Assembly: GCF_001021045.1 (NCBI RefSeq)
Contig: NZ_CP011545.1
Coordinates: 2,356,001 to 2,420,000, forward strand
Origin: Corynebacterium testudinoris
GTDB taxonomy: Bacteria; Actinomycetota; Actinomycetes; Mycobacteriales; Mycobacteriaceae
DNA length: 64,000 nucleotides
Reading direction: 5' to 3'
Below the pieces are notes generated by a model. The model was given only the letters and a program-made list of their open reading frames with translations, searched no databases and had not been told where the DNA came from. The position numbers were made by a program, and so were the translations under genes. Of the stretch, positions 7,594-15,719 are shown one piece after another. Position 1 is the first letter of the stretch, and each line of letters opens with the position of its first letter.

Positions 7594-8471
7594 GACTGTT
7601 CCTTTCTCGTATGTGTTTTAAGTTGTGAAGTTTGTTCCCAGCCGTGGAGGAACACCGCGAGGTATGCGGCTTCTCCGGCGGCTTCGCGGGGAAGCGTTGC
7701 GGTGTCGAGGATGCGGCATAGGACCTGTTCAGCCAGGTCGTATTCGCGGGGGAGGTCCCGGGCGATGGATCGTTGGGCATGGTTGTCGCGCCATTGCCCG
7801 GCCCGGGCGCGGCGTTGCACGTAGGTCAGGGTGGTGATGAGGCCGTCGTCGCTTGTCGACGCCGTCCCTACCTCCCGGGGGAGGCGGTGGCGAACGAAGG
7901 TGGCCAGTCCGGCCAGTTCGTTGGCTTTGGCCAGGGGTTGTTTGACGGTGACGCCGCTGCGGGCGGCGTTGAGGTGGAGGGCGATGAACGCGGCTTCGTC
8001 GATAGGCAGGTCGACGGTGAGGTGGGAATTGAGGTACTGGACGATGAGTTCGGCCGCGCCAAACTCGGCGCTGAAGACGGCTTTGATTTCCTCGAGGAGA
8101 GAGTTGCGGATGACCTCGCCTTTTCCGACTCGATCGACGGCGTAGGAGAGGTGCTCGGCGAGGACGAGGTAGACCGATGGGTGGAGCTCGCCAAGCAGGT
8201 CGGCCGCCAAGTCGACGGCGGTGGAGATGGTCTCGATGACGTAAGGATCGAGGGCGTTGAGTGACGTGAGCAGCTGGACCTTATCGGGGCTGAGCTCGAT
8301 GTATTGCCGCTGGTCTGCGGTGGCGGACACCGGGTCGCCGACCTGGCGGCCGAATCCTATTCCCCTTCCGACGAGAACGAGTCCCCCGTCATCGGAATCA
8401 TCGTCACCCACGCGTGCGAGGACAGCATTGTTGCTGAGCACTCGCACAACTCGGGGATGCGACTCGACCAC
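7590..8471 (-). CDS. LicT/BglG-family transcription antiterminator
   Basis: This 293-residue protein has an N-terminal CAT RNA-binding domain (VRVLSNNAVLARV and LVGRGIGFGRQVGD) and two PTS regulation domains. I chose the GTG at 8471 because AGGAG lies six bases upstream and the CAT domain starts right after it. The PRD1 histidines are present (AEHLSY and IALHLNAA). The two positions that are histidines in PRD2 of LicT read ITTLTYVQ and YLAVFLHGW here, so both appear replaced. It precedes and overlaps the PTS permease gene it should control. An RNA target lies 82 bases upstream of its start. Confidence 0.85.
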   Translation of the reverse strand: MVESHPRVVRVLSNNAVLARVGDDDSDDGGLVLVGRGIGFGRQVGDPVSATADQRQYIELSPDKVQLLTSLNALDPYVIETISTAVDLAADLLGELHPSVYLVLAEHLSYAVDRVGKGEVIRNSLLEEIKAVFSAEFGAAELIVQYLNSHLTVDLPIDEAAFIALHLNAARSGVTVKQPLAKANELAGLATFVRHRLPREVGTASTSDDGLITTLTYVQRRARAGQWRDNHAQRSIARDLPREYDLAEQVLCRILDTATLPREAAGEAAYLAVFLHGWEQTSQLKTHTRKEQS

Positions 8472-8552
8472 GGTGGCTCCTAGGTAAACAGGGCACTCCA
8501 CACATCCGACATCAGATGACACCCGACGACGGGGTAGTGGCGCCCAATTTCC

Positions 8553-8581
8553 AGTAATGCCTGATCGGATCAGTAACACCC
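8553..8581 (-). promoter_or_regulatory. Ribonucleic antiterminator (RAT) target
   Basis: On the minus strand the sequence reads GGGTGTTACTG, six or seven variable bases, then CAGGCATTACT. This matches the RAT consensus bound by LicT/SacY/BglG proteins (GG-TGTTACTG...CAGGCAAAACC). It lies in the leader of the antiterminator-EIICB-EIIA operon. A GC-rich stem just upstream (8579-8592 with 8608-8619) would capture the first bases of the RAT, so the two folds may exclude each other. The matching terminator is not obvious. Confidence 0.75.
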
Positions 8582-8667
8582 AGAGGGGGTAAGGACACTT
8601 CTGAGAGTAACCCCCTGGGGTACGGATATCCAGAGTCGGCGACCTGCAACGATGAGGTCTGCCTGTG

Positions 8668-8682
8668 AACTACTTAGTAGTT
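8668..8682. promoter_or_regulatory. Palindrome in the PTS operon promoter region
   Basis: AACTACT-T-AGTAGTT is a perfect seven-base inverted repeat. It stands upstream of the probable promoter of the minus-strand PTS operon (a TTGCAG and TATCCG pair lies just downstream of it). The size and position fit an operator, but no binding protein can be named. The remaining bases up to 8773 hold only a weak CCCCAT-A-ATGGGG hairpin behind ispF. Confidence 0.4.
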
Positions 8683-8773
8683 TCTCGGGATCATTGGCCC
8701 CACACGCAGGGAGTTTTCCCGCCACGGCGCGAATAGTGACCGGGGACACATTGCCCCATAATGGGGTTAGCGG

Positions 8774-9262
8774 TCACGGTGTTTCGGGATCACGACGCCA
8801 CACCACCGCCGTGGCGACGGCCGCGCGACCCTCGCTGCGTCCGGTGAACCCAAGGTGGTCAGTGGTCGTCGCGGAGACCGAGACGGGGGCGCCGACAAGG
8901 GCGGACAATACCTGCTCGGCTTCTTCCCGGCGCGGCCCCATTTTCGGGGACTGGCCCACCAGCTGGACGGCGGCGTTGCCGATGGTGAAACCGGAGGATT
9001 CGAGGAGCTCGCGGCATTCCCGGAGCAGGCGTGCACCGCTCACCCCGTCGTACTCGGAACGCCCGACACCGACGAAGGAGCCCAGGTCACCAAGGCCTGA
9101 CGCCGAAAGGAGCGCGTCCACCACCGCGTGGGAGACCACGTCGCCGTCGGAGTGACCCTCACAGCCGTCGACGCCGGGGAAGAGGAGGCCGGCGATCCAG
9201 CACGGTTTGCCCGGCTCGATCTGATGGGCGTCGGTGGCGATACCCACGCGGGGAATAATCAT
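8774..9262 (-). CDS. ispF: 2-C-methyl-D-erythritol 2,4-cyclodiphosphate synthase
   Basis: This gene encodes 162 residues, the normal length. The protein opens with [13 protein letters not shown], which holds the metal-binding Asp and His of the family (usually G-x-D-x-H). The second motif [17 protein letters not shown] and the C-terminal [14 protein letters not shown] are typical. It makes the cyclic diphosphate of the non-mevalonate isoprenoid pathway in the cytoplasm. Its start overlaps the ispD stop in ATGA. The same ispD-ispF pair stands in this order downstream of carD in mycobacteria. Confidence 0.96.
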   Translation of the reverse strand: MIIPRVGIATDAHQIEPGKPCWIAGLLFPGVDGCEGHSDGDVVSHAVVDALLSASGLGDLGSFVGVGRSEYDGVSGARLLRECRELLESSGFTIGNAAVQLVGQSPKMGPRREEAEQVLSALVGAPVSVSATTTDHLGFTGRSEGRAAVATAVVWRRDPETP

Positions 9263-10017
9263 GAAGGGACCTCGAAAATGGTGGGTTCGGCTTCGTCGGT
9301 GATGGTGCGAGCGAGCATCATGTCAATGGGAGTGGTGACCTTGAAGGCCATCGGATCACCCTGGACCGTACGGACATCAACGCCCCGCCATTCCATGAGA
9401 CTGGCATCATCCGTGGCCACGAACCCCGCATCAGACGAAGAAAAGTAGGCCCGGTTGGCCTCCCGGAGGGAGGCCAAGTCAAAGCCCTGCGGGGTTTGCA
9501 CCGCCCGGAGGGCGGAACGCTCGGGGGTGGAAAGGACGGCGTCGTTAAGCACTTTTTTAATCGTGTCGACGACGGGGATCACGGGGATGACCGCGGGGGA
9601 TCCGCTGAGGACGGCTCCCGCGACCCGCGCGATCATGCCTGGTGGAGTGAGTGCGCGGGCGGCATCGTGGATGAGCACCACGGCGTTGTCATCGGGGATG
9701 GCCTGCAGGCCGGCCCAGACGCTGTCGGCGCGCTCGCCGCCGCCATGGACGAGGCGAACGGGGATCTCGGCCTCAAAAAGTCCGGCGGAGCCAAGCAGCG
9801 AGCGCGCATAGCCCTCCATGTCAGGGCTGATGAGCACAATGACCTCATCGACGACCTGCGAAAAGATCATCGCCGTCACGGAACGCTCCACGAGCGAACG
9901 GCCCCGCAACGGCACGAACGCCTTCGGGACAGACGCCCCGAGGCGCGTCCCCTGCCCCGCGGCGGCGACGAGCGCGATGACCCGCATGGAGGTCTTAGTC
10001 GTCGAGCTCGTCGTCAT
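9259..10017 (-). CDS. ispD: 2-C-methyl-D-erythritol 4-phosphate cytidylyltransferase
   Basis: This gene encodes up to 252 residues. The nucleotide-binding motif [18 protein letters not shown] is near the N-terminus, and [13 protein letters not shown] and the substrate-contact [11 protein letters not shown] follow. It transfers CMP to methylerythritol phosphate, upstream of ispF in the same pathway. The start is uncertain: the ATG at 10017 overlaps carD by 23 bases, while an in-frame ATG at 9987 leaves a seven-base gap after the carD stop. Neither has a clear ribosome binding site. Homologues usually carry a few residues before the motif and fit both. Confidence 0.93.
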   Translation of the reverse strand: MTTSSTTKTSMRVIALVAAAGQGTRLGASVPKAFVPLRGRSLVERSVTAMIFSQVVDEVIVLISPDMEGYARSLLGSAGLFEAEIPVRLVHGGGERADSVWAGLQAIPDDNAVVLIHDAARALTPPGMIARVAGAVLSGSPAVIPVIPVVDTIKKVLNDAVLSTPERSALRAVQTPQGFDLASLREANRAYFSSSDAGFVATDDASLMEWRGVDVRTVQGDPMAFKVTTPIDMMLARTITDEAEPTIFEVPS

Positions 10018-10579
10018 CGTCGAAGTTCAAATCATCGAGGTCAGCGTCAATGCCATCCTCCAGCACCCGATCCTCAGCATCAACGGCATCGGCCTCAACG
10101 AAGGCCTCCGCGCGGGCCAAGAACTCATTTGCCTTCGCCTCATCGACCGTCTCCGCGAGCGCGAGCTCACCAACGAGGATCTGCCGAGCCTTCGCCAACA
10201 TACGCTTCTCACCAGCGGAAAGACCACGATCCTGATCGCGGCGCCACAGATCACGCACCACCTCCGCGACCTTGTTCACATCACCGGACGCCAAGCGCTC
10301 CTGGTTAGCCTTGTAGCGGCGAGACCAGTTGCCAGCCTCCTCCACATCAGTCTCCCGCAGCACGCCAAAGACCTTCTTCAGACCCTCATCGCCCACGACA
10401 TCGCGGACACCGACGAGCTCCGCGTTCTTGGAAGGCACGCGGACAACCAAGTCAGACTGATTAATCTGCAGGACCAAGTACTCCAGTTCCTCGCCGCCCA
10501 TCACCCGATGTTCGATATCAGCAATCTTGGCAGCGCCATGATGCGGATAGACAACGACGTCCCCGACCTTGAAATCCAT
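9995..10579 (-). CDS. carD: CarD-family RNA polymerase-binding transcriptional regulator
   Basis: This gene encodes 194 residues. The N-terminal Tudor-like RNA polymerase interaction domain ([15 protein letters not shown] and [16 protein letters not shown]) is followed by a helical DNA-binding domain containing [24 protein letters not shown], cited here in two parts as [13 protein letters not shown] and [11 protein letters not shown]. In mycobacteria this protein stabilises open promoter complexes. The last 30 residues are strongly acidic ([15 protein letters not shown]), longer than in the mycobacterial protein. I chose the ATG at 10579 because AAGGAG lies seven bases upstream. A TAGAAT box at 10636-10641 would start a leader of about 50 bases. 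Confidence 0.94.
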   Translation of the reverse strand: MDFKVGDVVVYPHHGAAKIADIEHRVMGGEELEYLVLQINQSDLVVRVPSKNAELVGVRDVVGDEGLKKVFGVLRETDVEEAGNWSRRYKANQERLASGDVNKVAEVVRDLWRRDQDRGLSAGEKRMLAKARQILVGELALAETVDEAKANEFLARAEAFVEADAVDAEDRVLEDGIDADLDDLNFDDDDELDD

Positions 10580-10635
10580 TCCCACTCCTTGTGCTCCCCC
10601 TGCGGGGCACCGTGTTTCGGCATACTTGATCGGCC

Positions 10636-10641
10636 ATTCTA
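10636..10641 (-). promoter_or_regulatory. Probable -10 box for carD-ispD-ispF
   Basis: The minus strand reads TAGAAT, a strong corynebacterial -10 hexamer, 57 bases before the carD start. No convincing -35 hexamer is visible, which is common in this genus. The rest of the 10580-10849 gap contains the divergent lpqE promoter region, with TAAGGT and TAGAAC as candidate -10 boxes. Confidence 0.45.
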
Positions 10642-10849
10642 CCACGCCTCCCACCTGCAGTTATCTCAGCGGCAGCCCGATTTGAAGCGGCGCGGTTGTC
10701 GTCCCAGGTGCAGCTAGGTCGAAAGTTTGCCCCCGACTCCCCCCGCATTCCGAGAGAGGTTTAACAGGAACTGTGTGTGGAGCATTGAAAGCTACTAAGG
10801 TAAGACGCTGATAGAACTTAGGTGACAACAATCCATTGGAGGACCCCTC

Positions 10850-11407
10850 GTGAAGTCCCTGAAGTCGGCCGCCCGCCGCGGCGGCATCATCTCCGTAGCC
10901 GCCCTTTCTGCGTTGGCACTGGCATCGTGCTCCGCCGGCCAGATCACCCAGACCTCTTCCCAGGTGGCTGCGGTGAACGGCGCTTCGGCTGACTCCGAGG
11001 ATGGCACCATCGCTGTCCGCGACGTCACCGTCATCGTGGACGAGGACGGCGGGGCCTCCCTCAAGTTCACCGCCATCAACCAGGACACCGCCCTGGTCGA
11101 CCACACCCTCGAATCCGTCGAGGTGGACGGCAATCCGGTCGAACTGACCACCGCCTCCCTCGCCCGCGAGTGCGTCCTCGTCGGCGACTCCGCCGAGGCA
11201 CTGCGCGCCATGCCGCAGGCTGACGGCGTCGGCTGCATCGACTACACCGCGACCTCCCTGGACAACGCCGACTTCGCTATCGGCGGCAACCTCCCGGTCG
11301 TGTTCTCCTTCGACTCCGGTGACGTCAACGTCGTTGCCACCATCTCTGCACCGCAGATTGAGTCCGGAGAATTTGTTCGCCCGGAGACCGAAGGCGATGC
11401 TCACTAG
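10850..11407 (+). CDS. LpqE-like secreted lipoprotein
   Basis: This gene encodes 185 residues with an N-terminal signal peptide ending in the lipobox LASC, lipidated at Cys27. The mature part is a small beta-rich domain with two more cysteines (RECVLV and GVGCIDY) that could form a disulfide. The start is the GTG at 10850 behind TTGGAGGA. It lies between carD and radA, exactly where mycobacteria carry lpqE (Rv3584), and its size and lipobox agree. I therefore treat it as the positional homologue. LpqE proteins resemble copper-chaperone-like PCuAC folds, but I see no clear metal motif here. Confidence 0.75.
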   Translation: MKSLKSAARRGGIISVAALSALALASCSAGQITQTSSQVAAVNGASADSEDGTIAVRDVTVIVDEDGGASLKFTAINQDTALVDHTLESVEVDGNPVELTTASLARECVLVGDSAEALRAMPQADGVGCIDYTATSLDNADFAIGGNLPVVFSFDSGDVNVVATISAPQIESGEFVRPETEGDAH

Positions 11408-11428
11408 AGTTCTTTTCGCAGTTTAAGT

Positions 11429-11466
11429 GCACCCCGGCACGGCCCCATGCGGTTGTGTCGGGGTGC
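11429..11466 (+). terminator. Stem-loop between lpqE and radA
   Basis: The twelve-base arms GCACCCCGGCAC (11429-11440) and GTGTCGGGGTGC (11455-11466) pair with one mismatch around a 14-base loop. Only a weak T-rich tail follows. It probably ends the lpqE transcript just before the radA -10 box. Confidence 0.6.
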
Positions 11467-11484
11467 CTCTCTATTGTTAAGCCC

Positions 11485-12888
11485 ATGGCCCGTAAAGCAC
11501 GTTCTGTCCACACCTGCTCCGAGTGTGGCTACTCTTCCCCCAAGTGGCTTGGCCGCTGCCCTGATTGTGGGTCGTGGGGCACCCTCGTGGAATCGGCTGT
11601 CGCGTCTAAGGCGGGTAGCGCTGCAACGGCCGCGGTGTCGGGGGAGGTACCGCGTGGCCTCACGCCGTCCAACCCAGCCATGCCCATCACCCAGATCAAT
11701 GGGGCGGCGGCGACGGCGGTGTCCTCAGGGATCGGGGAATTAGACCGCGTATTGGGCTCGGGAGTGGTGCCCGGCTCGGTGGTGCTCATGGCGGGTGAGC
11801 CCGGAGTGGGTAAGTCCACGTTGTTGTTGGAGGTGGCTAGCCGCTGGGCCTCTCAGCCCGACGGCGATGGCAAGGCTCGCACTGCTTTGTACGTCACGGC
11901 GGAGGAATCAGCCGGGCAGGTGAGGGTGCGGGCGGGCCGCACCGATGCGTTGAAGGATTCGCTGTATCTGGCGGCGGAGTCGAATCTGGATGTGGTGTTC
12001 GGGCACGTCGAACAGCTCAAGCCGTCCCTGCTCATCGTCGATTCGGTGCAGACGATGCATGCCGCGGGGGTGGAAGGCGTGGCCGGTGGGGTGGCCCAGT
12101 CCCGTGCGGTCACCGCCGCGCTGACCACTCTGGCTAAGACGTCGGGCATCCCAGTGCTGTTGGTGGGGCACGTGACCAAGGATGGCAATGTCGCCGGCCC
12201 CCGTGTACTGGAGCACCTGGTGGACGTGGTCCTCAACTTTGAGGGAGACCGTCAATCTTCACTGCGCATGCTGCGGGGCATGAAGAATCGATTCGGCGCC
12301 ACGGATGAGGTTGGCTGTTTCGAGCAAACCGCCGAGGGCATCCGCGAGGTCCCGGACCCGTCTGGTCTGTTCCTCTCCCACCGCGGGCAGACTCCTGACG
12401 GTTCAGCCGTCACCGTCGCGATGGATGGGGTCCGGCCGATGCTCGCCGAAGTCCAGGCCCTCACCGTCGATCCAGTGGCGAAGAACCCTAGGCGTGTAGT
12501 CACCGGGTTGGACAACAACCGCGTGCCCATGGTGTTGGCGGTGTTGCAGGCCCGGGCAGGCGAGCGGACCAACGAGAAGGACGCTTACTTGGCCACCGTG
12601 GGCGGGATGCGGATCTCCGAGACGGCTACGGACCTGGCCGTCGCGCTGGCCACCTGGTCCTCGCTGCACGAGAAACCGCTGCCGCCCAAGACGGTGGTCA
12701 TCGGCGAGGTCGGTTTGGCCGGGGAAATCCGCCGGGTGCCATCCGTGGGCCGTCGCCTGGCTGAGGCCGCCCGCTTGGGCTATGACTTCGCCATCGTTCC
12801 CGCCGGTGAGAAGATCACCGTGGCCGGGATGCGGGTGGTCCAGGCGGCCACTTTGCGCGAGGCCATTGAACTAGCGGCGAAAGGATAG
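11485..12888 (+). CDS. radA: DNA repair protein RadA/Sms
   Basis: This gene encodes 467 residues. It begins with a four-cysteine zinc finger (CSECGYSSPKWLGRCPDC). The RecA-like ATPase follows with Walker A GEPGVGKST and the RadA-specific KNRFG motif, and the C-terminus is a Lon-protease-like domain. It promotes branch migration and processing of recombination intermediates. I chose the ATG at 11485, seven bases after the -10-like TATTGT (11472-11477), which suggests a leaderless transcript. The disA gene follows after 11 bases, as in mycobacteria and bacilli. Confidence 0.95.
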   Translation: MARKARSVHTCSECGYSSPKWLGRCPDCGSWGTLVESAVASKAGSAATAAVSGEVPRGLTPSNPAMPITQINGAAATAVSSGIGELDRVLGSGVVPGSVVLMAGEPGVGKSTLLLEVASRWASQPDGDGKARTALYVTAEESAGQVRVRAGRTDALKDSLYLAAESNLDVVFGHVEQLKPSLLIVDSVQTMHAAGVEGVAGGVAQSRAVTAALTTLAKTSGIPVLLVGHVTKDGNVAGPRVLEHLVDVVLNFEGDRQSSLRMLRGMKNRFGATDEVGCFEQTAEGIREVPDPSGLFLSHRGQTPDGSAVTVAMDGVRPMLAEVQALTVDPVAKNPRRVVTGLDNNRVPMVLAVLQARAGERTNEKDAYLATVGGMRISETATDLAVALATWSSLHEKPLPPKTVVIGEVGLAGEIRRVPSVGRRLAEAARLGYDFAIVPAGEKITVAGMRVVQAATLREAIELAAKG

Positions 12889-12899
12889 AATCACCCCTC

Positions 12900-13967
12900 A
12901 TGAGCGATAGTTCTCCCCTGCCCGCGGCAACCCTGCGGGAAACGCTGCAGCACCTAGCGCCCGGCACCGAGCTGCGCGACGGCCTCGACCGCATCGTCCG
13001 CGGGCACACCGGCGCCCTCATCGTCTTGGGTGATGGCCCCGAGGTCACCGGCCTGTGCGATGGTGGGATCGAGTTCGATGTCGCCTTCGCCGCCACCCGA
13101 GTCCGAGAGCTGTCCAAAATGGATGGCGCTGTCATCCTCTCTACCGATGGCACCCGCATCCGCCGCGCCAACGTCCAACTCATGCCCTCCCCCACGTTTC
13201 CCACGAAGGAGAGCGGCACCCGGCATCGTTCCGCCGAGCGCACCGCCCTGCAGACCGGGCGGCCGGTCATCGCGGTGAGCCAATCCATGAGCGTGATCAC
13301 CTTGTATGTGGAGGGTGGCCGCCACGTCCTCGATGCGCCGGCAACTATTGTCACCCGCGCCAATCAAGCCCTGGGCACGTTGGAGCGCTATCGTTCCCGC
13401 CTCGACCACGCTAACCAGCGGCTATTCGTCGCCGAAGTCAATGATTACGCCACCGTCGCCGATGTGGTGTCGGTGTTGCAGCGTGAGCTCATGGTCAAGC
13501 GCGTCGGCCTGGATCTAGACCGTGACGTCCTCGAGCTGGGTACCGCCGGGCGCCAACTGGAGCTGCAGCTCAGTGAGCTCCGCGGCGACAACGATCACGA
13601 CATCGACCTGCTCATCCGGGACTACCTCATCACCGCGGGTCCGCCCACGAAGGAAGAAGTCGCCCAGGCCACGGCCGCTCTGGATAGCCTCAGCGATGCT
13701 GACCTGCTCAAACCAGCCAACGTCGCCCGCATTTTGGGCCTGCCCGCCACCGAGGAATCCCTCACGCAGTGGATCGTGCCGCGCGGTTACCGGCTGCTCA
13801 GCCGGGTGCCCCGCGTGCAGATGTTCCTCATGAACAAGATCATCGGCCATTGCGGCGACCTCAACGCCCTGGTGTCAGCGTCGGAGGAGGACCTGGCTGG
13901 GATCGATAACGTCGGGCATTTGTGGGCCCGGCACATCCATGAGGGGTTGCGTCGAATTAGAAAATAG
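12900..13967 (+). CDS. disA: DNA integrity scanning diadenylate cyclase
   Basis: This gene encodes 355 residues. The DAC domain (about residues 15-150) has both catalytic motifs, DGA in SKMDGAVI and RHR in GTRHRSAER, so it should make cyclic di-AMP. A helical spine follows, and the C-terminal helix-hairpin-helix DNA-binding domain (SEEDLAGIDNVG) ends the protein. A second promoter is likely: TAGAAT at 12886-12891 overlaps the radA stop codon and lies eight bases before the disA ATG. DisA may thus be made both from the radA transcript and from its own leaderless one. Confidence 0.96.
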   Translation: MSDSSPLPAATLRETLQHLAPGTELRDGLDRIVRGHTGALIVLGDGPEVTGLCDGGIEFDVAFAATRVRELSKMDGAVILSTDGTRIRRANVQLMPSPTFPTKESGTRHRSAERTALQTGRPVIAVSQSMSVITLYVEGGRHVLDAPATIVTRANQALGTLERYRSRLDHANQRLFVAEVNDYATVADVVSVLQRELMVKRVGLDLDRDVLELGTAGRQLELQLSELRGDNDHDIDLLIRDYLITAGPPTKEEVAQATAALDSLSDADLLKPANVARILGLPATEESLTQWIVPRGYRLLSRVPRVQMFLMNKIIGHCGDLNALVSASEEDLAGIDNVGHLWARHIHEGLRRIRK

Positions 13968-13996
13968 CCCCACTGCGCCCCGCTACTGTGGGGTGC

Positions 13997-15358
13997 ATGG
14001 CTACTGCGCGCCCCCGCTATCACCTCACTGCCCCCACGGGTCGCCTCAACGACCCGAATGGCATCTTCCTCAGCGGCGATACCCTGCACGTGTACTACCA
14101 AAAGGACCCGGCGTTTCCCTTCGGCACCAAGCGAACTGGGTGGGGTCACGCCACCACGACCCTGAGCGGTGAGCACGCCCTCATCTGGCAGCACCACCCC
14201 GACGCGCTCTACCCAGATGCCCCTTATGACCTGCACGGATGCTATTCCGGCGGCGCAGTCCGGGATGAGAACGGCACGGTTCACCTCTTCTACACCGGCA
14301 ACCTCAAGGTCACCCGCGAGGATGGCCCGCCGCTGCGCCAGGCCACTCAAAACTCGGTCACTGTGCAGAGCCCGGATGGCCCCGAGGGTGGCTTCTATCG
14401 TCGCCACCCTGCCAATCCGCTTATCGACGCCCCCGCCCCCGGCTTCACCAGCCACTACCGCGATCCGATGATCACCGTCGACCCCACCGGTAGCACCACC
14501 TGGCGGATGGTGTTGGGAGCTCAGCGTTCGAACGAAACTGGCGCAGTGGTCCTCTACCGTTCCGATGACCTGGTCTCTTGGGATTTCGCCGGGCAGTTAA
14601 CCTTCGATGTTTCCGGCGCCGAACCGGGCACCGCACCGGATCTCATCCCCGGCGGCTACATGTGGGAATGCCCCAACCTGTTGAGCATGCGTGATCAATC
14701 GACCGGCGAGGACCTTGAGGTCCTCATCATCTGCCCGCAGGGTCTCGATCCGCTTGTCGACGTCGACGGCACCACCCATTACGCCAGCAAAGACAACTGC
14801 GGGTACCTCGTCGGCCGACTTCACGGCACCACCTTCGAGGTCCTCCGCGGATTCAGCGAACTCGACTTCGGGCACCAGTTCTACGCCCCTCAGGTCATCG
14901 CCGAGAACGGCCCGGACTCCGCCCTCATGCTGGGGTGGATGGGCCTCCCCGACCAAGACGACACTCCGTCCGTGGAGGCCGAGGGCTGGGTGCATTGTCT
15001 CACCGTTCCCCGCCGACTCACCCTGTCCGATCGGGCATTGCGCCAAGAGCTCATCACGCCGGTGGAGGTGGTGCGCGACCACCTCCACGATCGCAGCGTC
15101 ACGTTCGTGGTGCGCGATAGCGCCGGTGAAGACCGAGCGGAGCTGACGTATCGCCCCGGGCCCACACCGCAGCTCTCACTGAGCATTGATGGCGATACCC
15201 GCACCGTCGCCTGCCAACCCGGCGACGTAGAAATCTTCCTCGACGGCTGCGCCCTGGAAATCAGCGCCGGAGGCGGAACGGTGTGCTTCAGCAGCGTGGT
15301 CTTCCCCACTGAGGGTGCGACCTGGGAGCCGATCACTCGGACCCACGGCGCGGGCTAA
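13997..15358 (+). CDS. scrB: GH32 beta-fructosidase, probable sucrose-6-phosphate hydrolase
   Basis: This gene encodes 453 residues of glycoside hydrolase family 32. The nucleophile motif NDPNG lies near residue 19, the transition-state motif RDP is in HYRDPMI, and the acid/base motif EC is in WECPNLL. A C-terminal beta-sandwich follows. The sucrose-type PTS gene lies shortly downstream on the same strand, so the enzyme probably splits sucrose-6-phosphate in the cytoplasm. No signal peptide is seen, which argues against a secreted levanase. The start is the ATG at 13997, seven bases after TACTGT, another leaderless candidate. A CCCCAC/GTGGGG inverted repeat spans the short gap after disA. Confidence 0.88.
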   Translation: MATARPRYHLTAPTGRLNDPNGIFLSGDTLHVYYQKDPAFPFGTKRTGWGHATTTLSGEHALIWQHHPDALYPDAPYDLHGCYSGGAVRDENGTVHLFYTGNLKVTREDGPPLRQATQNSVTVQSPDGPEGGFYRRHPANPLIDAPAPGFTSHYRDPMITVDPTGSTTWRMVLGAQRSNETGAVVLYRSDDLVSWDFAGQLTFDVSGAEPGTAPDLIPGGYMWECPNLLSMRDQSTGEDLEVLIICPQGLDPLVDVDGTTHYASKDNCGYLVGRLHGTTFEVLRGFSELDFGHQFYAPQVIAENGPDSALMLGWMGLPDQDDTPSVEAEGWVHCLTVPRRLTLSDRALRQELITPVEVVRDHLHDRSVTFVVRDSAGEDRAELTYRPGPTPQLSLSIDGDTRTVACQPGDVEIFLDGCALEISAGGGTVCFSSVVFPTEGATWEPITRTHGAG

Positions 15359-15440
15359 AACAGTACGCCCCTGCATTTTCCCTGCTCCGGGCGCTGTAGT
15401 GTGCGCAGCTGCGCGCGCCGTTCCCACAACGTGTTTTCCC

Positions 15441-15593
15441 CTAGCGGGGCTTTGTGCCAACTCTTCGGGCCACCAGCCACGCCAAGGGGACAGCCACGAT
15501 AAGGATGATGGCCAACTCGATCGGTCCGAGGTTTGCCTTCAGCACGGTGGCCAAGAGCATGAGGACGATGGCGAAGACCAGGAGCTTTTTCAT
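15441..15593 (-). CDS. Small two-helix membrane protein, hypothetical
   Basis: This gene encodes about 50 residues opening MKKLLVFAIVLMLLATVLK, then a second hydrophobic stretch and a basic tail (VARRVGTKPR). The pattern is that of a small two-span inner-membrane protein. It lies on the opposite strand between scrB and the sucrose PTS gene. An in-frame GTG at 15623 would add ten residues. Neither start has a good ribosome binding site. I do not recognise a family. It could be a chance frame, but the clean hydrophobic/basic pattern favours a real gene. Confidence 0.45.
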   Translation of the reverse strand: MKKLLVFAIVLMLLATVLKANLGPIELAIILIVAVPLAWLVARRVGTKPR

Positions 15594-15719
15594 CTTACCC
15601 ACGCTACCTGAGAGATGTGACACATTTGGCCTTCCGTAGTGATAATCCTTGCTCTTTCCTGCTCAGCCCGGTTGAATGAGGGCAGATGCCCGATCATGTC
15701 CGAACGGAAGGGAACCAAC

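Noticed and set aside
15610..15630. TGTGACACATTT before the sucrose PTS gene as a GlxR/CRP site
   Set aside because: Only one half site (TGTGA) is present. The second half is not at the required spacing.
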